Assembly: GCA_963791545.1 (NCBI GenBank)
Contig: CAWBSR010000015.1
Coordinates: forward strand, 744,001-808,000
Direction of reading: 5' to 3'
Length of the DNA: 64,000 bases
DNA from: JALYXV01 sp963791545
Lineage (GTDB): Bacteria; Actinomycetota; Acidimicrobiia; Acidimicrobiales; Palsa-688
Part shown: positions 53,613-63,509 of the stretch, piece by piece
How the letters are laid out: every line of letters begins with the position of its first letter
Numbering within the stretch: position 1 is the first letter of the stretch
Notes under the pieces: generated by a model
Databases searched by the model: none
What the model was told of the DNA's origin: nothing
Seen by the model: the letters and a program-made list of their open reading frames with translations, nothing else
Position numbers and translations under genes: made by a program

Positions 53613-53776
53613 GGGTGTGTACCTCCGTTGAGGAACACCTCGATCTGGCCGGCGGGGACAGCCCGGTCGCCCGTCCGCGGGGATGTCGGCCTCGAGGGTT
53701 ATGTGACCGGATACCGGGCCGGCTGGCGGAAGTGTACGCCGTCTGAACCGCGACGGTGGCGGCAAACTGGGGGGGC

Positions 53777-55759
53777 ATGATCTCGCGTCCCCCGGCCGGC
53801 TCCATTCCCGACGCTCCCGGGTCGTACCAGTTCAAGGATTCCGCGGGCCGGGTCATCTATGTCGGCAAGGCGAAATCGCTGCGGTCGCGGGTCGGCAGCT
53901 ACTTTCAGAACCCGATCCACCTGCAGCCGCGGACCGCCCAGATGGTGGCGTCGGCGGAGTCGGTGGAATGGATCCAGGTTCGCAACGACGTCGAGGCGGT
54001 GATGCTGGAGTACAGCCTCATCAAGCAGCACCGGCCCCGATTCAACGTCCGGCTCCGGGACGACAAGAGCTATCCATTCCTGGCCATCACCGAAAGCGAC
54101 GAGTGGCCCCGCGCCATGGTGAAGCGGGGGACCAAGGACCGGGGCAGCCGGTACTTCGGCCCCTACGCCCACGCCTACGCCATCCGGGAGACCCTGGACT
54201 CGCTGCTTCGGACCTTCCCGGTGCGAACCTGCAGCGACAACAAGTTCCGGGTCCACGAGAAGCAGGGCCGGCCGTGCCTGCTCTACCACATCGAGAAGTG
54301 CAGCGGCCCCTGCATCGCGGCCATCGAGCCCGCCGAGTACGGGGCCCTGGTCGCCGATCTGATCGAGTTCCTCGACGGCGACACCGAGGCGGTGGTGCGG
54401 CGGCTCGAGGAGGAGATGAGGTCGGCCGCCGGAATCCTCGAGTACGAGCGGGCCGCCCGGCTGCGCGACCGGCTGGCCTCGGTGCGCAAGGTCATCGAGA
54501 AGCAGCAGATGGTGACCGAGAAGGTCGAGGACCTGGACGTCTTCGGCATCGCCGAGGACGAGTTGGAGGCAGCCGTCCAGGTGTTCTACGTGCGCCGGGG
54601 GCGGGTGGTGGGCCGCAAGGGGTTCGTCGTCGACAAGGTCGAGGACCTTTCCCGGTCCCAGTTGGTCGCCGACATCCTGGAGCAGCACTATCACGAGGCG
54701 CCCACCGGGGTGCCACCGTTGATCCTGGTGCCCGACGATCCCGAGGAATGTGACGTGATGGAGGCGTTCCTGGCCGTCCTGCGCTCGGCCGGGGTCGGCC
54801 GCGGTCGCGATGAGGCGGTCGACGCCGGCGTCGAATGGTGGGCGGTCACCGGGCACTACCGGGTCGAACGCAGTGTCAACCCGGCCGCCCACAGCGGAGC
54901 CCGGGTGGAGATCCGGGTACCCAAACGGGGCGACAAGCGGGCCCTGCTGGAGATGGTCACCCGCAACGCGGGAGAGGAGTTCGCCCGCCACCGTCTCCGC
55001 CGCTCCAGCGACCACAACGCCCGGGCTCGAGCCCTGACCGCCCTGCAGGAGGCCCTGGGACTCCCGGAGGCACCGTTGCGGATCGAGTGTTATGACATGA
55101 GCCACATCCAGGGCCGCGACTACGTCGGGTCCATGGTCGTCATGGAGGACGGCCTGCCCCGCCCGAGCGAGTACCGGCGTTTCAAGGTGAAGGGGGTCGG
55201 GGGCAACGACGACTACGCCGCCATGGAAGAGGTGTTGACGAGGCGCCTGACGGCGTACCTGGCCGAGCGGGAAAAACCGGTCGAGGAGCGCAAGAAGCGC
55301 TTCGCCTACCCGCCCCAGTTGTTGCTGGTGGACGGGGGAAAAGGCCAGCTCGGTGTAGCCGTGCGGGTGGTGGAGGCACTGGGCCTGGAGGAGGAGATCC
55401 CAGTGGCGTCGCTGGCCAAGCAGTTCGAGGAGGTCTACGTCCCCGGACAGGCCGACCCTATCCGGATCAGCCGGTCCTCGGAGTCCCTGTACCTGTTGCA
55501 ACGTATCCGCGACGAAGCCCACCGCTTCGCCATCACCTATCACCGCCAGCTGCGCGGCAAGCGCATGACCGCCTCGATCCTGGACGATATCGCGGGCCTG
55601 GGCCCGGCCCGCCACAAGCGCCTCCTGAAGGAGCTGGGGGGCGTCAAAGGCGTCAAGGCGGCGTCCCTCGAATCGCTGTGTCAGTTGCCGTGGCTGCCCG
55701 ACAAGGTGGCGCAGGCGGTCTCTGACCGGCTCCATGAGCAAACACCGGTCCATGGCTGA
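53777..55759 (+). CDS. uvrC: Excinuclease ABC subunit C (UvrC)
   Basis: Makes both incisions in nucleotide excision repair. 660 aa. N-terminal GIY-YIG nuclease (PGSYQFKDSAGRVIYVGKAK), Cys-rich stretch (CLLYHIEKCSGPCI), UVR motif, C-terminal RNase H-like nuclease (IECYDMSHIQG, LLLVDGGKGQL with catalytic aspartates) and helix-hairpin-helix pair. ATG 53777 is used; GTG 53756 would add seven residues. Confidence 0.96.
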   Translation: MISRPPAGSIPDAPGSYQFKDSAGRVIYVGKAKSLRSRVGSYFQNPIHLQPRTAQMVASAESVEWIQVRNDVEAVMLEYSLIKQHRPRFNVRLRDDKSYPFLAITESDEWPRAMVKRGTKDRGSRYFGPYAHAYAIRETLDSLLRTFPVRTCSDNKFRVHEKQGRPCLLYHIEKCSGPCIAAIEPAEYGALVADLIEFLDGDTEAVVRRLEEEMRSAAGILEYERAARLRDRLASVRKVIEKQQMVTEKVEDLDVFGIAEDELEAAVQVFYVRRGRVVGRKGFVVDKVEDLSRSQLVADILEQHYHEAPTGVPPLILVPDDPEECDVMEAFLAVLRSAGVGRGRDEAVDAGVEWWAVTGHYRVERSVNPAAHSGARVEIRVPKRGDKRALLEMVTRNAGEEFARHRLRRSSDHNARARALTALQEALGLPEAPLRIECYDMSHIQGRDYVGSMVVMEDGLPRPSEYRRFKVKGVGGNDDYAAMEEVLTRRLTAYLAEREKPVEERKKRFAYPPQLLLVDGGKGQLGVAVRVVEALGLEEEIPVASLAKQFEEVYVPGQADPIRISRSSESLYLLQRIRDEAHRFAITYHRQLRGKRMTASILDDIAGLGPARHKRLLKELGGVKGVKAASLESLCQLPWLPDKVAQAVSDRLHEQTPVHG

Positions 55760-56507
55760 GGAGGAGGGCCTCTGGCAGGGCTGGGATAGCGAGTTCGTGA
55801 CCTCCTGGTGGGTCGAGGGCTTCACCGAGGGGGCCGACGCCGAGTACACCGAGCAGATCCTGCCCCTGGCCGTCCGGCACCTGGCCGGGGCCACTTCGGT
55901 GCTCGACGTGGGTTGCGGCGAGGGCCAGGTAGCCCGTCTGGCGGCCGCATTACCGGGCGTCCGGCGAGTGGTCGGGGTCGACCCGACCGGCGCCCAGCTG
56001 CGAGTCGCCGCCGCACGCGGGGCGGACGTGACCTACGGGCGGGCCGCGGCCGCGGCTCTCCCTTTTCCCCCCTCGACTTTCGACACGGTCGTAGCCTGCC
56101 TGGTGTTCGAGCACATCGAGGACGTGGACGCGGCCATCGCCGAGGTGGGCCGGGTGCTGGCCCCGAACGGCCGCTTCCTGTTCTTCCTGAACCACCCACT
56201 GCTGCAGACACCGGGCAGCGGCTGGATCGACGACCGCATCCTGGAGGAGCAGTACTGGCGGATCGGGCCCTACCTCACCGAGGACACCACGCTGGAGCAG
56301 GTGGACAACGGCGTGTGGATCCCGTTCATCCACCGCCCCCTCTCCCGCTACGTCAACGCCCTGGTCCGGGCCGGGATGCTCATCACGGCCATGGAGGAGC
56401 CGGCGCCCCCGCCGGGATTCCTCGCCCTGGCCAAGGAATACTCAGAGGCGGCCACGATCCCGCGCCTTCTGTTCCTGCGGGCCGAGAGGGTGATGGGTGA
56501 TGGCTGA
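55752..56507 (+). CDS. Class I SAM-dependent methyltransferase
   Basis: 251 aa from ATG 55752 (an ATG at 55734 would overlap uvrC by 26 bp). SAM site VLDVGCGEGQVARLAA, then VVGVDPTGAQL, post-II acidic TFDTVVACLVFEHIED and FLFFLNHPLLQTPGSG. It resembles methyltransferases acting on small molecules, substrate unknown. It lies between uvrC and rapZ with overlaps on both sides (8 bp each), a position where many actinobacteria have no gene. Confidence 0.88.
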   Translation: MAEEEGLWQGWDSEFVTSWWVEGFTEGADAEYTEQILPLAVRHLAGATSVLDVGCGEGQVARLAAALPGVRRVVGVDPTGAQLRVAAARGADVTYGRAAAAALPFPPSTFDTVVACLVFEHIEDVDAAIAEVGRVLAPNGRFLFFLNHPLLQTPGSGWIDDRILEEQYWRIGPYLTEDTTLEQVDNGVWIPFIHRPLSRYVNALVRAGMLITAMEEPAPPPGFLALAKEYSEAATIPRLLFLRAERVMGDG

Positions 56508-57354
56508 GTTCCTCATCATCACCGGTCTGTCCGGGGCGGGCCGCAGCCAGGCGGGCGCCACCTTCGAGGACCTCGGCTGGTTTGTGATCGACAACATGCC
56601 TACCCCCCTCATCACCAAGGTGGCGGACCTGGTCACCGCCAGCGACGGCGAGTCCGTGGAGCGGGTGGCGCTGGTGGTGGGCCGCCGGGCCGGCCAGCTG
56701 CATGAGCTGGGCGGGGCGGTCGCAGAACTCCGGGCCCGGGCCGGGGGCACGGTCATACTCCTCTTCCTCGAGGCGTCCGACGAGGTCCTGGTGCGCCGCT
56801 TCGAGGGCACCCGGCGCCGGCACCCGCTGGGCGCCGCCGAGGGGGTGGCTGAGAGCATCGCCCTGGAACGGGCGTTGTTGCAGCCCATTCGGGAGTCGGC
56901 CGACGTGATCATCGACACCACCGACCTCAACGTCCACCAGCTGCGGCGCCGGCTCATCGAGATCTTCACCCCGACCGCCGAGACCATGCAGATCCAAGTG
57001 GTCTCCTTCGGCTTCAAGCACGGGGTGCCCCTCGACGTGGACACCGTCTTCGACTGCCGGTTCCTCCCCAACCCCCACTGGGTGGACGAGTTGCGTCCCC
57101 TCAACGGGTTGGACGAGCCGGTGCGGCGCTTCGTGCTCGACCAACCGGCCACCAACGAGTTCATCAACCGGGTCGACCACCTGCTGGGCCTGGTCCTGCC
57201 CGCCTACGTGAGCGAAGGGAAGTCCTACCTGACTATCGCGGTGGGCTGCACCGGCGGCCGGCACCGTTCCGTCGTGCTGGCCGAGGAGCTCAGCCAGCGC
57301 ATCGGCCGCTACGGCTTCGCCCCGCTGGTCCACCATCGGGACCTGGAGCGCTGA
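56500..57354 (+). CDS. rapZ: RNase adapter/nucleotide-binding protein RapZ
   Basis: 284 aa. P-loop ITGLSGAGRSQAGATFEDLGW; the Arg in place of Lys is usual in actinobacterial members. VIDNMPTPLI, the middle IIDTTDLNVHQLR and the C-terminal VVSFGFKHGVPLDVDTVFDCRFLPNP, then AVGCTGGRHRSV complete the family. In E. coli RapZ guides RNase E to an sRNA; in Gram-positives the role is unclear. In many actinobacteria yvcK and whiA follow; here gap follows directly. GTG 56497 is an alternative start. Confidence 0.95.
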   Translation: MAEFLIITGLSGAGRSQAGATFEDLGWFVIDNMPTPLITKVADLVTASDGESVERVALVVGRRAGQLHELGGAVAELRARAGGTVILLFLEASDEVLVRRFEGTRRRHPLGAAEGVAESIALERALLQPIRESADVIIDTTDLNVHQLRRRLIEIFTPTAETMQIQVVSFGFKHGVPLDVDTVFDCRFLPNPHWVDELRPLNGLDEPVRRFVLDQPATNEFINRVDHLLGLVLPAYVSEGKSYLTIAVGCTGGRHRSVVLAEELSQRIGRYGFAPLVHHRDLER

Positions 57355-57387
57355 GCCCGGCTGGGCAGGCGCAACTGGCGCCCGTCG

Positions 57388-57426
57388 ACTCGAATCGAGT
57401 GAACTAGCAGAGTTCACGACGTTTTT
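57388..57426 (+). promoter_or_regulatory. Paired palindromes upstream of gap
   Basis: A perfect 13-bp palindrome ACTCGAATCGAGT (57388-57400) directly abuts a hairpin of 7 bp (57399-57405 with 57411-57417, 5-nt loop), followed by GACGTTTTT. The hairpin plus T-run looks like a weak terminator or attenuator before gap; the first palindrome looks like an operator. The two share two bases. Confidence 0.55.
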
Positions 57427-57437
57427 GGGAGGGCGGC

Positions 57438-58457
<1,020 letters not shown>

Positions 58458-58463
58458 CCGGCG

Positions 58464-59594
58464 GTGGAGCTTCCGCAGCTGGAGGACCTGCCCTCACCGG
58501 AGGGCAAGTCGGTCCTCGTCCGGGTCGATTTCAACGTCCCCATAACCGACGGGCGCATCGATGACGCCCTTCGCATCCGCGCCGCCCTGCCGACACTCGA
58601 GTGGCTGCGCGACCACGGGGCGCGCGTCACCGCCTGTTCCCATCTGGGCCGCCCCAAGGGCAAGCCGGACCCCCGTTACTCGATGGAACCGGTGCGGGAG
58701 CGTCTGGCCGAGTTGGCCCCCGGGGTCGACCTTTTGGAGAACTTGCGCTTCGACCCGGGCGAGGAGGCCAACGACGCCGCCTTCGTCGACCGGTTGGTCG
58801 CCGGTCACGACCTCTACGTACTGGACGCCTTCGGCGCTGCCCACCGGGCCCACGCCTCGGTGGTCGGGCCTCCGAGCCGGCTGCCCTGCGCCGCCGGACG
58901 GGTGCTGGCCCGGGAGGTGGAGGTCCTGGACAACCTCTTGCACCACGCCGCCCACCCCTTCGTGGCCATCCTGGGTGGCTCCAAGGTGAGCGACAAGCTC
59001 GGGGTCATGGAAGCGCTGCTGGACCGGGTGGATTCCCTGATCGTAGGGGGCGGCATGTGTTTCACCTTCCTCGCCGCCCAGGGTCATTCCGTCGGGGCGT
59101 CGCTCCTCCAGCACGACTACATCGAGACCTGCGCCCGATTGCTCGAGCGCAGCGGCTCGCGCATCGCGATCCCGACCGACATCAACGCCCTGTCGCCGGG
59201 GGGGACGTTCGGTCCCGGCCACGAGCCTGGCGGTGACGTCAAGGGTTTCGGCGTCGACCTCCCCGACGGGTGGCTGGGCCTGGACATCGGCCCGGGCACC
59301 GCGGCCGCCTTCGCCGATGAGATCGCGGGCGCCCGGACGGTGCTGTGGAACGGGCCCATGGGCGTGTTCGAGGACCCCCGCTTCGAAGCCGGGACCCGGA
59401 CGGTGGCCGACGCGGTTGCCGACTGCCCGGGATTCACCGTCGTCGGAGGCGGCGACAGTGCCAGCGCAGTGGCCGGCTTCGGCCTCGCCGACCGGATCGA
59501 CCACATCTCGACTGGCGGCGGCGCGTCGCTGGAGTTCATCGAGCTCGGGGACCTGCCCGGTCTCAAGGCGCTGCGGGAGGGAATGCGTGGCTGA
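58464..59594 (+). CDS. pgk: Phosphoglycerate kinase (Pgk)
   Basis: Makes ATP from 1,3-bisphosphoglycerate. 376 aa, slightly short (usually about 390-400). VLVRVDFNVPITDG, SHLGRPKGKPD, ENLRFDPGEEAND, LDAFGAAHRAHAS, LGGSKVSDKL, LWNGPMGVFE and GGGDSASAVAGFGL are all present. GTG start six bases after the gap stop. Overlaps tpiA by 8 bp. Confidence 0.96.
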   Translation: MELPQLEDLPSPEGKSVLVRVDFNVPITDGRIDDALRIRAALPTLEWLRDHGARVTACSHLGRPKGKPDPRYSMEPVRERLAELAPGVDLLENLRFDPGEEANDAAFVDRLVAGHDLYVLDAFGAAHRAHASVVGPPSRLPCAAGRVLAREVEVLDNLLHHAAHPFVAILGGSKVSDKLGVMEALLDRVDSLIVGGGMCFTFLAAQGHSVGASLLQHDYIETCARLLERSGSRIAIPTDINALSPGGTFGPGHEPGGDVKGFGVDLPDGWLGLDIGPGTAAAFADEIAGARTVLWNGPMGVFEDPRFEAGTRTVADAVADCPGFTVVGGGDSASAVAGFGLADRIDHISTGGGASLEFIELGDLPGLKALREGMRG

Positions 59595-60378
59595 ACGACG
59601 CCGGGCGGGGCGCAAGCCGCTCATCAGTGGCAACTGGAAGATGCACCACACCCATCTGGATGCCATCGCCATGGTGCAGAAGCTCTCCTATCTGTTGACC
59701 GACGCCGATTACGACGCGGTGGACGCCTCCGTTCACCCCGCGTTCACGGCGCTGCGCTCCATCCAGACCCTGCTCGACGCCGACCGGATCCCGATCTCGC
59801 TGGGCGCCCAGAACTGCCACTGGGAATCCAAGGGCGCCTTCACCGGTGAGATCAGCCCGCTCATGCTGGCCAAACTCGATGTGGCGCTGGTGATTGTCGG
59901 GCACTCGGAGCGGCGCCAGCTGTTCGGCGAGACCGACGAATGGGTCAACCGCAAGGCCAAGGCGGTGCTGGCGGCGGGGATGACCCCGATCATGTGCTGC
60001 GGCGAGACGCTGGACGAACGCCAGGCGGGGTCGACGGAGACACGGTGCCTGGGCCAGGTGGCGGCAGGCCTCGACGGGTTGACCCGGGAGCAGGTGGCGG
60101 GACTGGTCATCGCCTACGAGCCCATCTGGGCCATCGGGACAGGGGCCGTGGCCACCCCCGACGACGCCCAGGCCGTCATCGGCGCCATTCGGGTCGAGGT
60201 GAGCCGGCTGCACGGCGCCGAGGCAGGGGCGGCCGTCAGGATCCAGTACGGGGGTTCCGTCAAGCCCACCAATATCGCGGAGCTGATGGCCCAACCCGAC
60301 ATCGACGGCGCCCTCGTCGGAGGGGCCAGTCTCGACGCCGAGGAGTTCGCCCGCATCGTCCGCTACCGGGTGCGATGA
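59587..60378 (+). CDS. tpiA: Triose-phosphate isomerase (TpiA)
   Basis: Interconverts DHAP and G3P. 263 aa. Lys18 in SGNWKMH, His106 in VGHSERRQ, catalytic Glu178 in AYEPIWAIGTG (loop 6 continues normally), and YGGSVKPTN for the phosphate. GTG 59587 overlaps the pgk stop by 8 bp. Last of gap-pgk-tpiA; 37 bp to secG. Confidence 0.97.
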   Translation: MAERRRAGRKPLISGNWKMHHTHLDAIAMVQKLSYLLTDADYDAVDASVHPAFTALRSIQTLLDADRIPISLGAQNCHWESKGAFTGEISPLMLAKLDVALVIVGHSERRQLFGETDEWVNRKAKAVLAAGMTPIMCCGETLDERQAGSTETRCLGQVAAGLDGLTREQVAGLVIAYEPIWAIGTGAVATPDDAQAVIGAIRVEVSRLHGAEAGAAVRIQYGGSVKPTNIAELMAQPDIDGALVGGASLDAEEFARIVRYRVR

Positions 60379-60403
60379 CGGCCGCGACCGGCATCCGCCC
60401 GCC

Positions 60404-60409
60404 TACACT
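60404..60409 (+). promoter_or_regulatory. -10 box of secG
   Basis: TACACT, 6-nt spacer to GTG 60416. Shows that secG can be transcribed independently of the glycolytic genes. Confidence 0.5.
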
Positions 60410-60415
60410 CTTGCC

Positions 60416-60643
60416 GTGACCCTCCTCCTGCTCGTGATCCACGTGATCGTGTCAGGCGCCCTGATCATGCTGATCCTGCTGCACAGCGGGCGGGGCGGCG
60501 GCCTGTCGGAGATGTTCGGCGGGGGCCTCGGCTCGGCTGCTGCCGGTTCCACCGTGGTCGAGCGCAACCTGGACCGCATCACCGTCCTGGCGGCGGTGGT
60601 GTTCTCCTTCACCACCGTCATCCTGGCCATTCGCCTTCAGTAA
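60416..60643 (+). CDS. secG: Preprotein translocase subunit SecG
   Basis: 75 aa. Two transmembrane helices (VIHVIVSGALIMLILL and TVLAAVVFSFTTVILAI) around the conserved loop LHSGRGGGLSEMFGGG. Part of SecYEG. The gap-pgk-tpiA-secG order is widespread in actinobacteria. Confidence 0.96.
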   Translation: MTLLLLVIHVIVSGALIMLILLHSGRGGGLSEMFGGGLGSAAAGSTVVERNLDRITVLAAVVFSFTTVILAIRLQ

Positions 60644-60722
60644 GGAGCAAGGAACCACACGGCGGTCGGTTGAAGTGCATAGTGTAAGCCCGGGAAGTCG
60701 TCCCAAAGAACAAGGGGGGTCC

Positions 60723-62414
60723 ATGCAAGTGCGAAGGTTCGGTGGCAAGACGGTGCTTGTGCTGATAGGCGTCGCGATGGTTGCGGCGGCCTGCAGCAAG
60801 AGCAGCACACCATCAGGTACCGGTACCAACAGCAGTACAACCGTGCCCGTTCCTACCGGCAGCATCGTTCTTGGCGCTGAGCAGTGGGCTACTTGCATCA
60901 ACCCGATCACGCAGTGCGCCAACTCGTCGTGGATGTTCTGGGTGACCGACCAGCAGGTCCTCCCCAAGCTCATGTTCCTCGACGAGCACAACAACTTCAA
61001 GCCCTCCGCCCTCATCACTGAAGCCCCCACGGCAGCCAATGGCGGCATCAAGCAGAACCCTTTCACCCTGACCTATCACCTGAACCCGGCCGCGGTCTGG
61101 GATGACAAGACGCCGATCACCTGCGACGACGTCAGCTTCACCGAGCAGGCCTACCTGAAGACGACCGGCTCCCTGAGCACGGTCGGCTACGACCAGGTCG
61201 ACAACGTCGCCTGCCCCGATCCAAAGACGGTGGTCATCACCTTCAAGAAGCCCTTCGCCGACTGGCCGGACATGTTCGGCGGCAACCAGGGCCACGTTCT
61301 CAAGAAGGCGGCGTTCCCGAACGGGCCCGAGACCTCCAAGCAAATGCAGACCACCCTGGGCTTCTCGGGCATGCCCTGGATGCTGAAGTCCTTCGACCAG
61401 AACCAGGCGGTCCTGGTCCCCAACCTGAACTACTGGGTCAAGTCCGACATCCCCCTGCTGGCCCAGGTGACCTGGGTGCCCCGCTCCGACCAGGACACCG
61501 AGATCAACTCGCTCCTGACCGGCGAGGTGGCGGCGATCTATCCGCAGCCGTCGCCCGGCATCGCCCAGAAGCTCAACCAGCCCACCGTCAAGATGAAGAG
61601 CGGTGGTGGCAACACCATCGAGGGTCTTTGGTACAACCTCTCGAAGGCCCCGCTCGACGACGTCAAGGTTCGCCAGGCCCTGTCCATGGCCGTGGACCGT
61701 GACGCCATCGTCAACACCATCCTGCGTCCCGATAGCCCCGGCCTCCCGGTTCTGCCCTGCGCCGGCCTGTGGACGATTGACGGCCCCTGGTGCGACAACA
61801 CCTTCAAGGACCTGAAGTACGACCCCAACGGAGCCAAGGCCATCCTCACGGCCGACGGCTACACGATGGGCGCGGATGGCATCTTCGCCAAGGGCGGCCA
61901 GAAGCTCGACTTCGAGTTCAACACCGTCTCGGGCAACACCCGCCGGGAGAACATCCAGCAGCTGGTCATCCAGCAGGCCAAGGCAGCCGGCATCGCCTTC
62001 CACGTGAAGAACTACGACCGGACCACGCTGTTCCAGACGGTGCTGCCCCATCTGAACCACCAGGTGGCCATCTATGCCCAGGTAGCCAGCTCCGACCCCA
62101 GTGTCACCAGCATCTTTGCCTGTGACCAGATCCCTTCGGCGGCCAACCAGTTCTCGGGTCAGAATGACTCGGCCTGGTGCAACAAGGATGCCACCACCTT
62201 GATGCAGGCTTCGGACGCCAACGTCGACCTGAACGCCCGGGCCGATCAGATCCACCAGTTGGGCAAGTTCATCCACGATGACGCGGTGTGGCTGCCCTTC
62301 TACCAGTTGCCGCTGATCACCGCTTATCGCAGCGACAAGGTGGCCGGCCCCGTGGACGCCTACACCCTGAGCTCGCTCGCCTTCTACAACCTCAACAAGT
62401 GGCATTTGCCTTGA
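60723..62414 (+). CDS. ABC transporter substrate-binding lipoprotein (family 5, DppA-like)
   Basis: 563 aa. Signal peptide KTVLVLIGVAMVAAACSKSS with lipobox Cys, a Ser/Thr/Pro linker, then an SBP_bac_5 domain: FTLTYHLNPAAVWDDKTPIT, VRQALSMAVDRDAIV and the C-terminal PFYQLPLITAYR. Substrate may be peptide, nickel or a sugar; not deducible. Ribosome site AAGGGGGG just before the ATG. Followed by a strong hairpin and then the permease genes. Confidence 0.93.
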   Translation: MQVRRFGGKTVLVLIGVAMVAAACSKSSTPSGTGTNSSTTVPVPTGSIVLGAEQWATCINPITQCANSSWMFWVTDQQVLPKLMFLDEHNNFKPSALITEAPTAANGGIKQNPFTLTYHLNPAAVWDDKTPITCDDVSFTEQAYLKTTGSLSTVGYDQVDNVACPDPKTVVITFKKPFADWPDMFGGNQGHVLKKAAFPNGPETSKQMQTTLGFSGMPWMLKSFDQNQAVLVPNLNYWVKSDIPLLAQVTWVPRSDQDTEINSLLTGEVAAIYPQPSPGIAQKLNQPTVKMKSGGGNTIEGLWYNLSKAPLDDVKVRQALSMAVDRDAIVNTILRPDSPGLPVLPCAGLWTIDGPWCDNTFKDLKYDPNGAKAILTADGYTMGADGIFAKGGQKLDFEFNTVSGNTRRENIQQLVIQQAKAAGIAFHVKNYDRTTLFQTVLPHLNHQVAIYAQVASSDPSVTSIFACDQIPSAANQFSGQNDSAWCNKDATTLMQASDANVDLNARADQIHQLGKFIHDDAVWLPFYQLPLITAYRSDKVAGPVDAYTLSSLAFYNLNKWHLP

Positions 62415-62436
62415 TCCACCGTCGTATCTGAATGAC

Positions 62437-62470
62437 CGAATGGGCGAGCGCACCCGCGCTCGCCCATTCG
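62437..62470 (+). terminator. Hairpin between the binding-protein and permease genes
   Basis: Perfect 15-bp stem (62437-62451 with 62456-62470) with a 4-nt loop (ACCC), followed by GGCCTTTAG, a short T-run. Position after the binding protein is typical of a partial terminator that keeps permease expression lower. Confidence 0.75.
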
Positions 62471-62531
62471 GCCTTTAGCCTGCAAATCGCCTTCCTGCAC
62501 ACCGGTTCGTCCGCACCTGATCGGGTGACAC

Positions 62532-63509
62532 ATGCTCAAGTTTGCGCTCCGGCGAGTCATCTTCTCGATCCCGGTCATCCTCATCGCCACGATCGTGGTG
62601 TTCTGGGTGGTCCATACGACAGTGAGCCCAACGGGCGCGCTCAACGGGAATCCCAGGATCTCGATCGCCGACAAGCTCCGCTACAAGAAGGCGCTGGGCC
62701 TGGACCGCTCCGGCGTCTCCCAGTACTGGGCCTGGCTGTCCCATTTCCTGCGAGGCGACTGGGGCGTTTCCTTCCAGTCGCAGCTGCGGGTCGCCCCGAC
62801 GGTCAGGGATGCCCTATGGAACACCCTTGTCCTCGGCATGACCGCCCTCGTCTTTTCCCTGCTCATCGGCATGGCGATCGGCATCTATTCGTCCATTCGC
62901 CAGTACACGCTCATCGACCACCTGTCCACCGGGGCCGCCTTCTTCGGGATCTCCATCCCGACGTTCTGGTTCGGCCTCATCATCCAGTTGATCTTCGGCC
63001 TCTACCTGACCCGTTGGCTGCATTGGAGGGAGCCGTTCTTCTTCACGGCGGGGATGTTCAGTCCGGGAACGCACGGCTTTCACCTGGCCGACCGCGTGAG
63101 ACACATCATCCTCCCGGCCATCGTGCTCGCCGTTCAGCTGATCGCGGTCTACAGCCGGTACATGCGAGCCAGCATGTTGGAGGTGCTGGGATCGGACTTC
63201 CTCCGCACCGCGCGGGCCAAGGGCCTGACCGAGTCGCGCGTGGTCTTCAAGCACGGCGTCCGCAATGCGCTCATCCCCCTGACGACCCAGGTCGCCATCG
63301 ATCTGGGGGGCCTGGCGGGCGGTCTGATCGTGACCGAGTCCATCTTCCAGTGGCCGGGGATGGGGACCCTGTTCCTCTCGGCCATGGACAATGGCGACTA
63401 CTCCATCATCCTGCCGGTGGTGGTCCTGATCGTCACCTTCGTCATTCTGGCCAACCTGCTGGCCGACATCTTGTATGCCGTTCTCGATCCGAGGATCCGA
63501 TATGCGTGA
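62532..63509 (+). CDS. ABC transporter permease, DppB/OppB type
   Basis: 325 aa. N-terminal TM followed by the DppB-type periplasmic segment (KALGLDRSGVSQYWAWLSHFL, RGDWGVSFQS), five more TM helices, and the EAA loop RYMRASMLEVLGSDFLRTARAKGLTE that docks on the ATPase. Ends in ADILYAVLDPRIRYA, typical. Overlaps the next permease by 8 bp. Confidence 0.95.
   Translation: MLKFALRRVIFSIPVILIATIVVFWVVHTTVSPTGALNGNPRISIADKLRYKKALGLDRSGVSQYWAWLSHFLRGDWGVSFQSQLRVAPTVRDALWNTLVLGMTALVFSLLIGMAIGIYSSIRQYTLIDHLSTGAAFFGISIPTFWFGLIIQLIFGLYLTRWLHWREPFFFTAGMFSPGTHGFHLADRVRHIILPAIVLAVQLIAVYSRYMRASMLEVLGSDFLRTARAKGLTESRVVFKHGVRNALIPLTTQVAIDLGGLAGGLIVTESIFQWPGMGTLFLSAMDNGDYSIILPVVVLIVTFVILANLLADILYAVLDPRIRYA

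Noticed and set aside
53699..55894. 731-codon open frame opposite uvrC
   Set aside because: Shadow of uvrC; no domain or start signal.
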